Assembly (NCBI GenBank): GCA_030152105.1
Contig: JASLIH010000094.1
Location: 1-27,983 of the forward strand
Direction of reading: 5' to 3'
From: Actinomycetes bacterium
GTDB lineage: Bacteria; Actinomycetota; CALGFH01
Length of the DNA: 27,983 nucleotides
The stretch's first letter is position 1. The number at the start of each line of letters is the position of its first letter. A model generated the notes under the pieces. The model saw nothing but the letters and a program-made list of their open reading frames with translations, did not search any database and had not been told where the DNA came from. The position numbers were made by a program, and so were the translations under genes. Positions 1-7,618 of this stretch are shown one piece after another.

Positions 1-1535
1 GCCGCCGCCAGCTCGACCTGATGGGGCCGGACCCGTCCGGACGGCCGGGGACCCCGGTTGTCGCCGTCGTGCCAGGCCTGGAGTCTGGCCGCAGCCGCCG
101 ACCAGGCCTCGAAGCCGGCGACCGGGTCCAGCAGCCGGGCGTCGTCGTCGGCGTCCCCGAGCCCCAGGTGCTCTCGCCACAGGCGCAGTCGCAGCTGGCG
201 GGCGAACACCCGGGCCCCGTCGCCCAGGCCACCCGGGTCGGCCGGGTGGCGAGGGTCGCGCTCGTGGTCGAGGACCGCGCAGGCGACCTCGGAGTCGTGG
301 GTCCAGGAGCGGCGGTTGAGGTTGGCCGAACCGACCATCGCCCACACGTCGTCGACGATCACCGCCTTGGCGTGGACATAGATCGGCGTGCCGTGCTCGT
401 TCTCGAGGTTGTAGACGGCCACCCGGTCGCCGCCGGCGCTAGCCAGGTTGTCGATGGCCCGCCATTGGGCGGCCCGGGCGGCCCGACCGGAGATCCGCCC
501 GTCGCGGTCCGGGTGCCGCGGCACCACGATGATCATGCGCAGCTCGGGAGCGCGCCGCAGGGCGGCCGCGAGGGCGTCGGCGACCAGCGTGCCCCACAGG
601 TACTGGTCCTCGATGTAGACCAACGACCGGGCCCGTCCCAGGGCCTTCAGGTACGCCCGGGCGATGCTGCGCTCGCCGTCGGGCGCGAACGGGATCCTCC
701 GGTACCTGGCCGGGTAGGTGCGCAGCACCTGCACTGCATGGGAGCCGGCCTGTGGGGGCGGCCGGCGGCGCAGCAGCAGCTCCAGGCGTCGGGGCTCGTG
801 GCTGACCCGCCGCCACATGGCCCGCAGCGGGTTGCGATGGTCGCGGGGGGTGTGGTCCTCCCAGCGCTCCCGGAAGGTGTGGTCGACGTCCAGCACGGCC
901 GGGCCGCGCAGCTCCAGCTGGAGGTCGTGCCAGGGCGGCCGCTCGCCGTAGCGGGGGTCGATCCGGACCGGGTCGGTGTCGCCGAGATGCTGGGGGTCGT
1001 CACAACGGCCGCGGGCCAGGTCGATGCCACCGACGAAGGCGATGCAGGAGTCGGGGTCGTCGGGGCGGTGGACGACCAGCAGCTTCTGGTGGTGGCTGCC
1101 GAAGCGGCGCACCCGCTGGTCGGCCACCAGCTGCCCCCCGGCCCGGTTGACCAGCGTGCTCAGCACCCGGTTGGCGTCCTGGTTGAAGTGGATGAGGGCC
1201 GTGTGGGAGCGCCACAGGAGCCCGCGGATGGCCACCCCGCGACGGGCCAGCCCGGCCAGCAGCGGCCCCAGCTCACTCCCGGGACCGGCCAGCTGGCGGG
1301 TGGCGTCGATCCGCCAGTCGGTCAGATAGAGCCAGTCCCCGGCTGCGAGGGCGGACAGCAGCTGGTGCAGGCGCCCGAAGTAGGCCGCCCCGTCGACGTG
1401 GACGCTGACCCGGTTGCCAGCCGTCCAGGCCTGCCCATCTCCGCGCTCGAGGTCGATGGCCGTCGCCGGATTGCCGCGCTCTTCCGCCGTCAGGAGCCAG
1501 GCCGCGGCGGCCTCAGTCTCGTGTGGGCTCTTCAT
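1..1535 (-). CDS. Phospholipase D-like protein, two HKD motifs (3' end outside window)
   Basis: Read on the minus strand this frame encodes 511 residues and is still open at base 1, so the C-terminus is missing. Two HKD half-sites are visible: residues 149-151 (HQK) followed by AFVGGID near 167-172, and residues 388-395 (HAKAVIVD) followed by GSAN at 402-405. This pairing is typical of phospholipase D/cardiolipin-synthase enzymes, which cleave or transfer phosphodiester head groups through a phospho-histidine intermediate. The first site, with GGID and a downstream GRCD, is closer to the plant/Streptomyces PLD type than to nucleases. The N-terminus (MKSPHETEAAAAWLL) shows no signal peptide. 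The ATG at 1535 lies inside the end of the upstream LURP-one-like gene (23-base overlap), suggesting translational coupling. Substrate unknown. The opposite strand is also open across much of this region but encodes only low-complexity Arg/Gly/Val-rich sequence. Confidence 0.88.
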   Translation of the reverse strand, partial: MKSPHETEAAAAWLLTAEERGNPATAIDLERGDGQAWTAGNRVSVHVDGAAYFGRLHQLLSALAAGDWLYLTDWRIDATRQLAGPGSELGPLLAGLARRGVAIRGLLWRSHTALIHFNQDANRVLSTLVNRAGGQLVADQRVRRFGSHHQKLLVVHRPDDPDSCIAFVGGIDLARGRCDDPQHLGDTDPVRIDPRYGERPPWHDLQLELRGPAVLDVDHTFRERWEDHTPRDHRNPLRAMWRRVSHEPRRLELLLRRRPPPQAGSHAVQVLRTYPARYRRIPFAPDGERSIARAYLKALGRARSLVYIEDQYLWGTLVADALAAALRRAPELRMIIVVPRHPDRDGRISGRAARAAQWRAIDNLASAGGDRVAVYNLENEHGTPIYVHAKAVIVDDVWAMVGSANLNRRSWTHDSEVACAVLDHERDPRHPADPGGLGDGARVFARQLRLRLWREHLGLGDADDDARLLDPVAGFEAWSAAAARLQAWHDGDNRGPRPSGRVRPHQVELAA

Positions 1536-1860
1536 CCTCGGCCAGGTCCAGCGCCAGGACGCTGGCCAGGATCAGCAGGTCGTCCTGGCCGGCGGCCACA
1601 TCCACGGCGTAGGTGTCGCGCATGCTGAACCAGCGCTTGGAGACGGTGGCCGCCTGCTGGCCGGCGATCGAGATCCGATAGGTGGGGCGCATCGCCACCA
1701 GCTTGCGATGGACCTGGGCCACCTCCCGCCCTCCGGGGTCGCGCAAGGAGTCCTCGCCCAGTCGGAAGAACCGCTCGCGGATCAGGTACATCGCCCTGCT
1801 TTCCTCGGCTCGAGGCGCCCAGGCGGTCCCCGCGGCCCCGACACTTCGTACGCTCGCCAT
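1513..1860 (-). CDS. Short LURP-one/Tubby-C-like (YxjI-type) protein
   Basis: This 115-residue protein resembles the LURP-one-related fold: MYLIRERFFRLGEDS near residues 24-38, then a segment with VHRKLVAMRPTY, and a C-terminal part with SKRWFSMRDTYAVDVA and LILASVLALD. Family members usually have about 160 residues. Here the parts between the first strand and the VHRK segment, and between that and SKRWF, seem to be missing, so the barrel would lack several strands. Start chosen at ATG 1860 because GGAGGG lies 7 bases upstream; the family's usual start (MYLIRE) would be at 1791, also with a plausible purine-rich site. It ends inside the start of the phospholipase D-like gene. Family function in bacteria is poorly known; phospholipid binding or scramblase-like roles have been suggested. 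It could be functional or a decaying copy. Confidence 0.72.
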   Translation of the reverse strand: MASVRSVGAAGTAWAPRAEESRAMYLIRERFFRLGEDSLRDPGGREVAQVHRKLVAMRPTYRISIAGQQAATVSKRWFSMRDTYAVDVAAGQDDLLILASVLALDLAEDEEPTRD

Positions 1861-1996
1861 CGTGATCCCTCCTGCAGGGACGCTCAAGAGGGCAGTGCCA
1901 TGGACGCAGGCCGCAAGATGCGCTGATCTCTAGGCACCCTGGCGGCGGTCACGGGCCCGGCCTTGCCTCCATCGGCGGCGGGGGTTGCCAGTCGCT

Positions 1997-2893
1997 TCAA
2001 GGGCCGACCTTTGGAGCGCTGGCAACCAGCTCGCCGATGATCTCGCCGAACTTGTCGACCGCGATCGACAGGTGGCCTTCCTCGGGGAGCAGCTTCGCCC
2101 TCGCACTCGGCAGGTGGGCCGCCAGCCACTGGCCATGGGCAAACGGGACCATCCGATCCTGCCCGCCCTGCCAGACGACCACTGGAACGTCGATGCTGGC
2201 CAGATCGAACCCCCATGGTCGGGTGAAGGCCAGGTCGTCGTCGAACCAGCCCCAGAGGCCGTCGGCCAGCGCCTGGCGGATCGACGCAGCCACATAGGCG
2301 GCGAAGTCACCGGTGAGCGCCGCTACATCGACCGCCGAGACGAGATCCCCGAGCGCCACGGCTACCTGCTCCCCGGTGAGCTCGGCAAACGACTCAGCTT
2401 CACGCTCAAGGAATGCCTGTAGCTCCGGCGGGCTGGCCAGCGCCGCCCCGAACTCCTCAAGGTTCTCGCGGCCCATCCCCTCGAGGAAGTCCAGATCCTG
2501 AGCGCCGAACGGTCCAACACCGGCCACGGTGGCGCAGGCCAGCACTCGGTCGGCCAACAGCGCCGCGCACGCCAGCGCATGGGGACCACCGCCGGAGGCA
2601 CCGATGGTGTAGCAACGATCCGCGCCGAGGTGCGCAAGAATCGCGGCGGTGTCGGCGGCGCAATCGGCGACGGCCCGGCCCGGCTGGCGTGACGAGCCGC
2701 CGTAGCCGGGCCGCGAGTAGGAGACATAGCGAAGCCCCTGCACCGCCGCCGCGTCGGCGAAGGGCGGGTACTGAGACCGCTCCCCCGGCGTCCCGTGGTG
2801 GACGACCAGCGGTGTCGCACCGTCCGGGCCGGAGATGTCAACCTCCAATGAACGCCCGTCAGACAGCCCGAGCGCGAACGAGACGAGACCCAT
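1997..2893 (-). CDS. Alpha/beta-fold hydrolase
   Basis: The 298-residue protein has a complete alpha/beta-hydrolase pattern. An HHGTPG oxyanion-loop motif lies at about residues 33-38, RPGYGGS follows, the nucleophile elbow is GASGG (in IGASGGGPHAL), an acidic residue lies in GGQDRMVP and the final histidine is in EEGHLS. No signal peptide or membrane segment is seen, so it is likely cytoplasmic. The substrate cannot be told; such proteins include esterases, haloalkane dehalogenases, epoxide hydrolases and C-C hydrolases. The ATG at 2893 has only a weak AGG just upstream. The 193 bases between this gene and the fusion gene suggest it may have its own promoter, and 136 bases separate its stop from the LURP-one-like start. 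Confidence 0.85.
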   Translation of the reverse strand: MGLVSFALGLSDGRSLEVDISGPDGATPLVVHHGTPGERSQYPPFADAAAVQGLRYVSYSRPGYGGSSRQPGRAVADCAADTAAILAHLGADRCYTIGASGGGPHALACAALLADRVLACATVAGVGPFGAQDLDFLEGMGRENLEEFGAALASPPELQAFLEREAESFAELTGEQVAVALGDLVSAVDVAALTGDFAAYVAASIRQALADGLWGWFDDDLAFTRPWGFDLASIDVPVVVWQGGQDRMVPFAHGQWLAAHLPSARAKLLPEEGHLSIAVDKFGEIIGELVASAPKVGP

Positions 2894-3086
2894 GACCTGG
2901 CAGTCTGATCGGCCGTCCGCGGACAGTCCAGCCCGCCCGACAAGGCGCGTGACCGCCAGATCCGTGTGATGTGGTGTGGTCCCTGGCGAAATGACCCAGC
3001 CACCTCGCCTCGGTCAAGGCGAGCAAGGAAGCGCATGACGGGATGAGAGGTGGGCGCGCCGAGGTCGAAGGGGCCCGCTCGGCTCC

Positions 3087-5180
3087 TCACATGAGTTGGG
3101 CGATGAGGGTGGCGGCCCGGGCGGCGCCGTCGGTCTCCACCGGCCGGTAGTCGACCGGGCGGCCCACTTCGGCGGCGATGGCGTCGGCGATCACCTCCGG
3201 GGTGGTGGTGGCGAAGTCCATGCGGCGGCCGGCCCGGTAGCGGCCAAGGCGGTGGGCGACGTGGTAGTTCTGCTCGAAGTGGTGGGCCAGCGGGAAGTAC
3301 AGGAACGGCCGCCGGTTCGCCGTCAGCTCCATGCAGGTCGTCAGTCCCCCCTGCACGACCGCCAGGTCGCAGGCGGCCAGGTGCCGGTAGAGCCGGGGGA
3401 CGAACGCGCGGACCTCCAGCCCCTCGTGCCGCGGCAGGCTGGCGGGGTCGATCCTTGGGCCGGTGACGACCACCATGCGCAGGGCCGGGACTCGCCGCTT
3501 GGCCTCCGGGAACGCCGCCATCACCCGCCGCAGCAGATGCCCGCCGACCCCGGAGCCGCCCACGGTGACGATGCAGACCTGCTCGTCGTCCCGGTAGCCG
3601 AGCTCATGGCGCAGCGCCTGGCGGTCGGCGACCTCGGAGGGTTCGAAACCGGTCACATAGCCGGCGAAGCTGTAATGCTCGCGCGTCCAGTCACCGATCA
3701 GGGGGAGTTGCGGCCCGAAGGTGTCGGGGACGATGTCGTCGGGGCTGCCGACGAAGACCGCCTGGTCACGAACCCGGGGATAGCGGGCGATGTGCTCGAT
3801 CATCTCGGCGTTGTAGTCGGCGGCCACGAACGCCTCGCGCTCGCCCCCGTCGGGCATGGGCAGCCAGCCCACGAAGTCGGTCAGCCACACGTAAGCGGCC
3901 TGCTTCTGCTCGGGGTTCTCGTGCAGGTAGTAGTCGAGCTCCCAGGCCTCGTCGCCGATCCAGACGTCGTAGTGCTCGTCGCGCACCAGGTCGTGGAAGA
4001 CCATGAAGTTGGCCAGCAGGATCTCATCCATGCGGCGGATCGCCTGGAAGCAGTGCAGGTCGTGCTCGGCCGACTCGCTCTCGATGTGGGCCGATTCGTT
4101 GGCCAGCAGCTTGCTGGCCGGGTGGATGCGCTCACCGGCTGCTTCCAGCACGCGGGTGACCGGGTGCTGGGCGAGCCAGTCGATCTCCAGGTCAGGATGC
4201 AGCTTGCGCAGCTCAGTAGCGATCGCCACGTCCCGCTGGGCGTGCCCGAGCCCGATCGGCGAGGAGATGTAGAGCGCGCGCTTGCGACGTGACTTGCCGC
4301 GCACCCAGCGCCGTGGTGGCGGTGCCGGCTTGATGAAGTCGCGCAGCAGCAGGTTGACCCTGACCGGATCGCGGACGTGCGGCGCGTGGAAGGAGCCCTC
4401 CAACAGCACCAGCCGACCGCCCGTGTGCTCCGCCAGGGCGATCCCGCGGGTCACGGAGCTGTGCGCGTCATCCTCACCGTGGATGACCAGAACCGGGCAG
4501 CGGACCCGCCCTGCCAGCTCGCGCGCCTCCTCAGGCTCCATAAAGGGCGCCAGGTAGGTGAGCGCGAGCGTCTCGCCCGTGGTGTCCAGGCCCCAGCCGA
4601 CGCCGTCCTCGGCCGGCTTGGTGGAGTGCGGCTCGGTGAACATCCTCGACATGAAGAACTCGAGATAGCCCTGGTAGTCGCGAAGCCAGTAGTGCCGGTT
4701 GTGCTTGGCCCAGCCCTCGTCGGTGTCGAGCTCCTCCTCCCAGGAGTACACGGTCCGCTCGGCCACCGGCTGCCCGCCGCCCGGGTAGTTCGGGCCGATG
4801 AACACGGCTGCCTGGACCCGCTCAGGATGGTCTGCGGCGAGCAGCAGGCCTCGGTGCGCGCCCATCGAGAAGCCCACGATGACCGCGCGAGGGGTCTGGG
4901 TGGCGTCCATCACCGCCAGGGCGTCGGCAGCGAACTCTGACTCGGCGTACGCCTCGGGCTCGGGCGGCCGGTCGGAGCGCCCGTTGCCGCGCCCGTCGAA
5001 GGTCAGGACGCGGCAATGCCGCGCAAGATAGGGGACCTGCATCTTCCAGTGCCGCGAGTGGATGATCGACCAGGTCGGCAGCAGCAGCACCGTCGGCTCG
5101 CCGGCGCCGAACAGCTCATAGTGGACCTTGACGCCGTCACGCTCGACGTAGCCGTCAGCGACCGGTTGGCATGCCCGCAT
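3087..5180 (-). CDS. Fused alpha/beta hydrolase and GT-B glycosyltransferase
   Basis: This 697-residue protein joins two enzymes. Residues about 10-285 are an alpha/beta hydrolase with the nucleophile elbow GFSMG (Ser105), acidic residues in HGEDD (237-238) and a catalytic-type His265 in GSFHAPH. A basic linker (PPPRRWVRGKSRRKR, about 287-301) leads to a GT-B glycosyltransferase: RALYISSPIGLGHAQRD at about 301-317 is the N-terminal nucleotide-sugar transferase start, and VVQGGLTTCMELTANRRP is the C-terminal UDP-glycosyltransferase/MurG-like donor-site region. No signal peptide or transmembrane segment is evident. It starts 26 bases inside the TetR gene, so the two are probably co-transcribed and translationally coupled. 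One polypeptide might both release and glycosylate a small molecule, for example in xenobiotic or antibiotic handling, but the substrate is unknown. Confidence 0.85.
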   Translation of the reverse strand: MRACQPVADGYVERDGVKVHYELFGAGEPTVLLLPTWSIIHSRHWKMQVPYLARHCRVLTFDGRGNGRSDRPPEPEAYAESEFAADALAVMDATQTPRAVIVGFSMGAHRGLLLAADHPERVQAAVFIGPNYPGGGQPVAERTVYSWEEELDTDEGWAKHNRHYWLRDYQGYLEFFMSRMFTEPHSTKPAEDGVGWGLDTTGETLALTYLAPFMEPEEARELAGRVRCPVLVIHGEDDAHSSVTRGIALAEHTGGRLVLLEGSFHAPHVRDPVRVNLLLRDFIKPAPPPRRWVRGKSRRKRALYISSPIGLGHAQRDVAIATELRKLHPDLEIDWLAQHPVTRVLEAAGERIHPASKLLANESAHIESESAEHDLHCFQAIRRMDEILLANFMVFHDLVRDEHYDVWIGDEAWELDYYLHENPEQKQAAYVWLTDFVGWLPMPDGGEREAFVAADYNAEMIEHIARYPRVRDQAVFVGSPDDIVPDTFGPQLPLIGDWTREHYSFAGYVTGFEPSEVADRQALRHELGYRDDEQVCIVTVGGSGVGGHLLRRVMAAFPEAKRRVPALRMVVVTGPRIDPASLPRHEGLEVRAFVPRLYRHLAACDLAVVQGGLTTCMELTANRRPFLYFPLAHHFEQNYHVAHRLGRYRAGRRMDFATTTPEVIADAIAAEVGRPVDYRPVETDGAARAATLIAQLM

Positions 5181-5802
5181 CCTCCGTCCTCCTCAGTGCG
5201 GTCGATCCTTCATCGAGCTGTCGGATCAGCACACCGACGCGTCGCAGCGCTGAGCGGATCGGCAGCACCTCCCGGTCGAAGCCGAGCAGCAGCAGCGACT
5301 CCGAGCCGAAGAAGGCGGAGGCGACCAGGGTGGCCAGTTCCTCGGCGGTAAATGGGCCGAGCGGCCCGTGGCGGTGCTCGGCCTCGCGGACCACGTCAGC
5401 GAGCAGGGCAACCCAGCCGCCGAGAAGATCGCGAACTGCCGCGCCAAGCTCGGCGTTCGACCAGCCGGCGGCCAGCATCTCCTGGAGGACCCGGACATAG
5501 CCCGACTCGAGGTCGTCCTCGAGGAAGTCGCAGGCCTGCTCGTAGCGCTGCCACAACGGCAGGTCCTGGGCGTACATGCGGGTCTGGCGCTCCAGGCGGC
5601 GCTGGTTCTCCTCCTCGAACAGGGCCAGGATCAGACCCTGCTTGGAGCCAAAGTGGTAGTTGAGCTGGCTGACCGACACCCCGGCCTCCTCGGCCACCTT
5701 GCGGGTCGACAGACCCGCGTAGCCGTCGGCCAGCAGCCGGGCCCGCGCCGCGTCAAGGATGAGCGTGCGGGTATCCACGGCAGCGGTGACGGCATGCGCC
5801 AC
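5155..5802 (-). CDS. TetR-family transcriptional regulator
   Basis: The 215-residue protein has a TetR helix-turn-helix near its N-terminus: RTLILDAARARLLADGYAG, then STRKVAEEAGVSVSQLNYHF, then GSKQGLILALFEEE. The rest is an all-helical ligand-binding domain. The GTG at 5802 is preferred because GGGAGGAG lies about 8 bases upstream; an in-frame TTG at 5820 would place that site inside the gene. The last 26 bases overlap the hydrolase-glycosyltransferase gene, so the regulator is first in a two-gene operon. Two copies of a GATCG-TT-CGATC dyad lie in the upstream region and are the obvious candidate operators, implying autoregulation and control of the fusion enzyme. Inducer unknown. Confidence 0.92.
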   Translation of the reverse strand: MAHAVTAAVDTRTLILDAARARLLADGYAGLSTRKVAEEAGVSVSQLNYHFGSKQGLILALFEEENQRRLERQTRMYAQDLPLWQRYEQACDFLEDDLESGYVRVLQEMLAAGWSNAELGAAVRDLLGGWVALLADVVREAEHRHGPLGPFTAEELATLVASAFFGSESLLLLGFDREVLPIRSALRRVGVLIRQLDEGSTALRRTEDAGMPTGR

Positions 5803-5834
5803 GATCGATCTCCTCCCCAACTCCCTCGTTCGTT

Positions 5835-5848
5835 CGATCGTTCGATCG
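5835..5848. promoter_or_regulatory. Candidate TetR operator, copy 1
   Basis: CGATCGTTCGATCG is two CGATCG half-sites around a TT centre. It lies 33 bases upstream of the chosen TetR GTG start. The 13-base core GATCGTTCGATCG recurs exactly 51 bases away. This spacing and symmetry are typical of TetR-dimer binding, but the assignment to this regulator is inferred from position only. Confidence 0.55.
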
Positions 5849-5886
5849 GTCTAGCCAATCGTGCTTCATGCGGCGAGATTCGTCAA

Positions 5887-5899
5887 GATCGTTCGATCG
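5887..5899. promoter_or_regulatory. Candidate TetR operator, copy 2
   Basis: This is the second exact copy of GATCGTTCGATCG, with five-base arms around TT. The copies sit 51 bases apart, close to five helical turns, so bound dimers would face the same side of the DNA. The site lies between the TetR gene and the divergent gene that starts at 6075, so it could also affect the latter. The remaining sequence from 5900 to 6074 shows no further repeat; TATAGA at 6028-6033 is a weak -10 candidate for the plus strand. Confidence 0.5.
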
Positions 5900-6074
5900 A
5901 CCGAACCACAGGCAGAGTTCCGAGCAAGTCCTGGCAGGAAGGCAGCTGGCCAACTTCAACCCGGTCAGCGCCCGCGCTCGCTCGATCGCCGACCAGTTCC
6001 TCAACGCACCGACCATCATTGCCGCTGTATAGACTTCAGGCGTCATCGAGCTTGCGGACGAGCGCGGAGGCGGT

Positions 6075-7076
6075 TTGGTCGAGCCTGTCGAAGGAGCGAG
6101 CGGCGGCGAGCTCGCGGAGGTGGTCCGCGGCTTCAGAAGCCACCCTGGCCTGCTCGGCAAGGCGCGGATCGCCATGGTGACCGACATTCTCGGGCCAACG
6201 GACTGGGATCGGGGCCCTGGGGACGACGCGGCGGTGCTGCCGCAGCACGACGGTCGGCAGGCGCTCGTCGCCGGCGAGGCCATGTGGCCGCCGTTCGTGG
6301 AGCGCGACCCGTTCGGCGCCGGGATCGCCGCCGTGCTGGCCAACGTCAACGACGTGGCGGCGATGGGCGGACGGCCGGAGGCCTTGGTGGACACCATCGT
6401 CGCGGACGAGTCCTCGGCACGTTCGGCACTGGAGGGGCTGCGGTTCGGTTCCGAGCTCTACCGCGTGCCCGTCGTCGGAGGTCACCTCACGATTCGCTCC
6501 GGTCCGCCCGCGCTCTCGGCGTTCGTCTTCGGGACGGCGCGGCGCCCGCTCCGCGCCTTGGATGCGGCACCCGGCCAGGCCCTGCTCTTCTGCGCCTGCC
6601 TGGACGGCGGGATGCGCGAGGACTTCCCCTTCTTCTCCTCGATCCGCGAGCGCGGCGCGGCGCTCGCCGACGACGTGCGGCTGCTGGCCGACCTGGCGGA
6701 GGCAGGTCGCTGCCGGGCGGCCAAGGACGTCAGTATGGCGGGAGTCCTCGGGTCGCTGGCGATGTTGCTGGAGCCGACTCGCTGCGGCGTTCTGGTCGAC
6801 CTCGACGCCCTGCCGCGACCGCCGGGCGTGTCGCTCACCGACTGGGTGGGCGCCTTCCCGTCGTTGGGCTTCCTGCTTTGCGCGCTTCCCTCGCAGGTAT
6901 CGACCTGCCGCGCCGCCTTCAGTTCGAGGGGGCTGGCGTGCGAGCAGATCGGGCTGCTCGACGCCTCCGGCGCCCTGCGCGCCAGGCTCGGCGGGCAGGA
7001 GGAACTGCTGATCGACCTTCGTCAGGAGCCGGTCACAGGCCTACTCGGACCATTGGGTCAAGCGGTCCGACGCTAG
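6075..7076 (+). CDS. AIR-synthase-related protein, Sll0787-like
   Basis: The 333-residue protein belongs to the PurM/SelD/ThiL-type superfamily. GPGDDAAVLP (about residues 47-56), ANVNDVAAMGGRPEALVDT (about 90-108) and VVGGHLTIRSGP are the ATP- and metal-binding motifs of these kinases and synthetases. A later segment, RAAKDVSMAGVLGSLAMLLE, matches the C-terminal AIRS half. The pattern and the neighbours fit the Sll0787-type subfamily of the cyanobacterial Sll0783-0787 nitrogen-starvation cluster. Family logic suggests ATP-dependent activation of an amide or acid; the substrate is unknown. The TTG at 6075 is chosen for GGAGG four bases upstream. Unlike its cluster partners it is on the plus strand and converges on the acetyltransferase gene, and their stop codons share four bases (7073-7076). 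Confidence 0.85.
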   Translation: MVEPVEGASGGELAEVVRGFRSHPGLLGKARIAMVTDILGPTDWDRGPGDDAAVLPQHDGRQALVAGEAMWPPFVERDPFGAGIAAVLANVNDVAAMGGRPEALVDTIVADESSARSALEGLRFGSELYRVPVVGGHLTIRSGPPALSAFVFGTARRPLRALDAAPGQALLFCACLDGGMREDFPFFSSIRERGAALADDVRLLADLAEAGRCRAAKDVSMAGVLGSLAMLLEPTRCGVLVDLDALPRPPGVSLTDWVGAFPSLGFLLCALPSQVSTCRAAFSSRGLACEQIGLLDASGALRARLGGQEELLIDLRQEPVTGLLGPLGQAVRR

Positions 7077-7618
7077 CCCGGTGCGGTGGCCATCGACCTT
7101 CGATCATGCGACCAATTCTGGAGGTCGACGGCCATCTGCTGGTGCAGCCGCCCCACATAGGGGGCGGGATCCCCGACGCGATACCAGCCCAGGCGCTCGA
7201 AGAACGCCACGTTCGCGGGCTGGATCTGCGCCACCATCACGGCCCCGCCGAGCCTGGAGGCGGTCCCGACCGCGAACCGCACCAAGGGCGCGCCGATGCC
7301 GTGGCTCCGGAACGGCGCCAGCACGGCGAGGCGGTCGCCCTTCCACCAGCCCGGCTGAGCCAGTGGGTAGAGACGGACGGCACCGGCCGCCTCGCCGGCC
7401 CAGAAGCCCAGGACGTGCAGGGTCGTGGGGTCCCGGTCGTGCTCGTCGGCATCCGAGACGACGAACAGGCCCTGCTCGTCGACGAAGACCGCGCGGCGGA
7501 TGGCCATATGGAGCGCCCGCTCCGCCGCATCGGCGACGACCCTGCAGCCCGCCCCGTCGGGCAAGGCCGCCAGCTCAGTGGAGCTGAAGGACCGGTAGGG
7601 TGCGGCGGTTCGCTCCAT
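7073..7618 (-). CDS. GNAT N-acetyltransferase, MSMEG_0567/Sll0786-like
   Basis: The 181-residue protein has a GNAT fold. RRAVFVDEQGLFVVSDADEHD at about residues 41-61 is the N-terminal substrate arm; GWWKGDRLAVLAPFRSHGIG carries the acetyl-CoA pyrophosphate loop (RSHGIG); NVAFFERLGW is the C-terminal motif. The wording matches the MSMEG_0567/Sll0786 nitrogen-starvation acetyltransferase family found with the radical SAM and AIR-synthase-like proteins of the Nit1C-type cluster. ATG 7618 has GGGAGG five bases upstream, which supports this start although it overlaps the radical SAM gene by 44 bases. It is the last gene of a long minus-strand operon. The acetylated compound is not known. Confidence 0.88.
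   Translation of the reverse strand: MERTAAPYRSFSSTELAALPDGAGCRVVADAAERALHMAIRRAVFVDEQGLFVVSDADEHDRDPTTLHVLGFWAGEAAGAVRLYPLAQPGWWKGDRLAVLAPFRSHGIGAPLVRFAVGTASRLGGAVMVAQIQPANVAFFERLGWYRVGDPAPYVGRLHQQMAVDLQNWSHDRRSMATAPG

Noticed and set aside
21..1628. Long plus-strand open frame (535 codons)
   Set aside because: It lies opposite the phospholipase D-like gene, whose HKD motifs are clear; its own product is low-complexity Val/Gly/Arg/Pro sequence, the usual artefact of very GC-rich DNA.
1984..2026. GTTGCCAG/CTGGCAAC inverted repeat as a terminator of the hydrolase gene
   Set aside because: The arms are eight bases with a 27-base loop, one arm lies inside the coding region and no T-tract follows.
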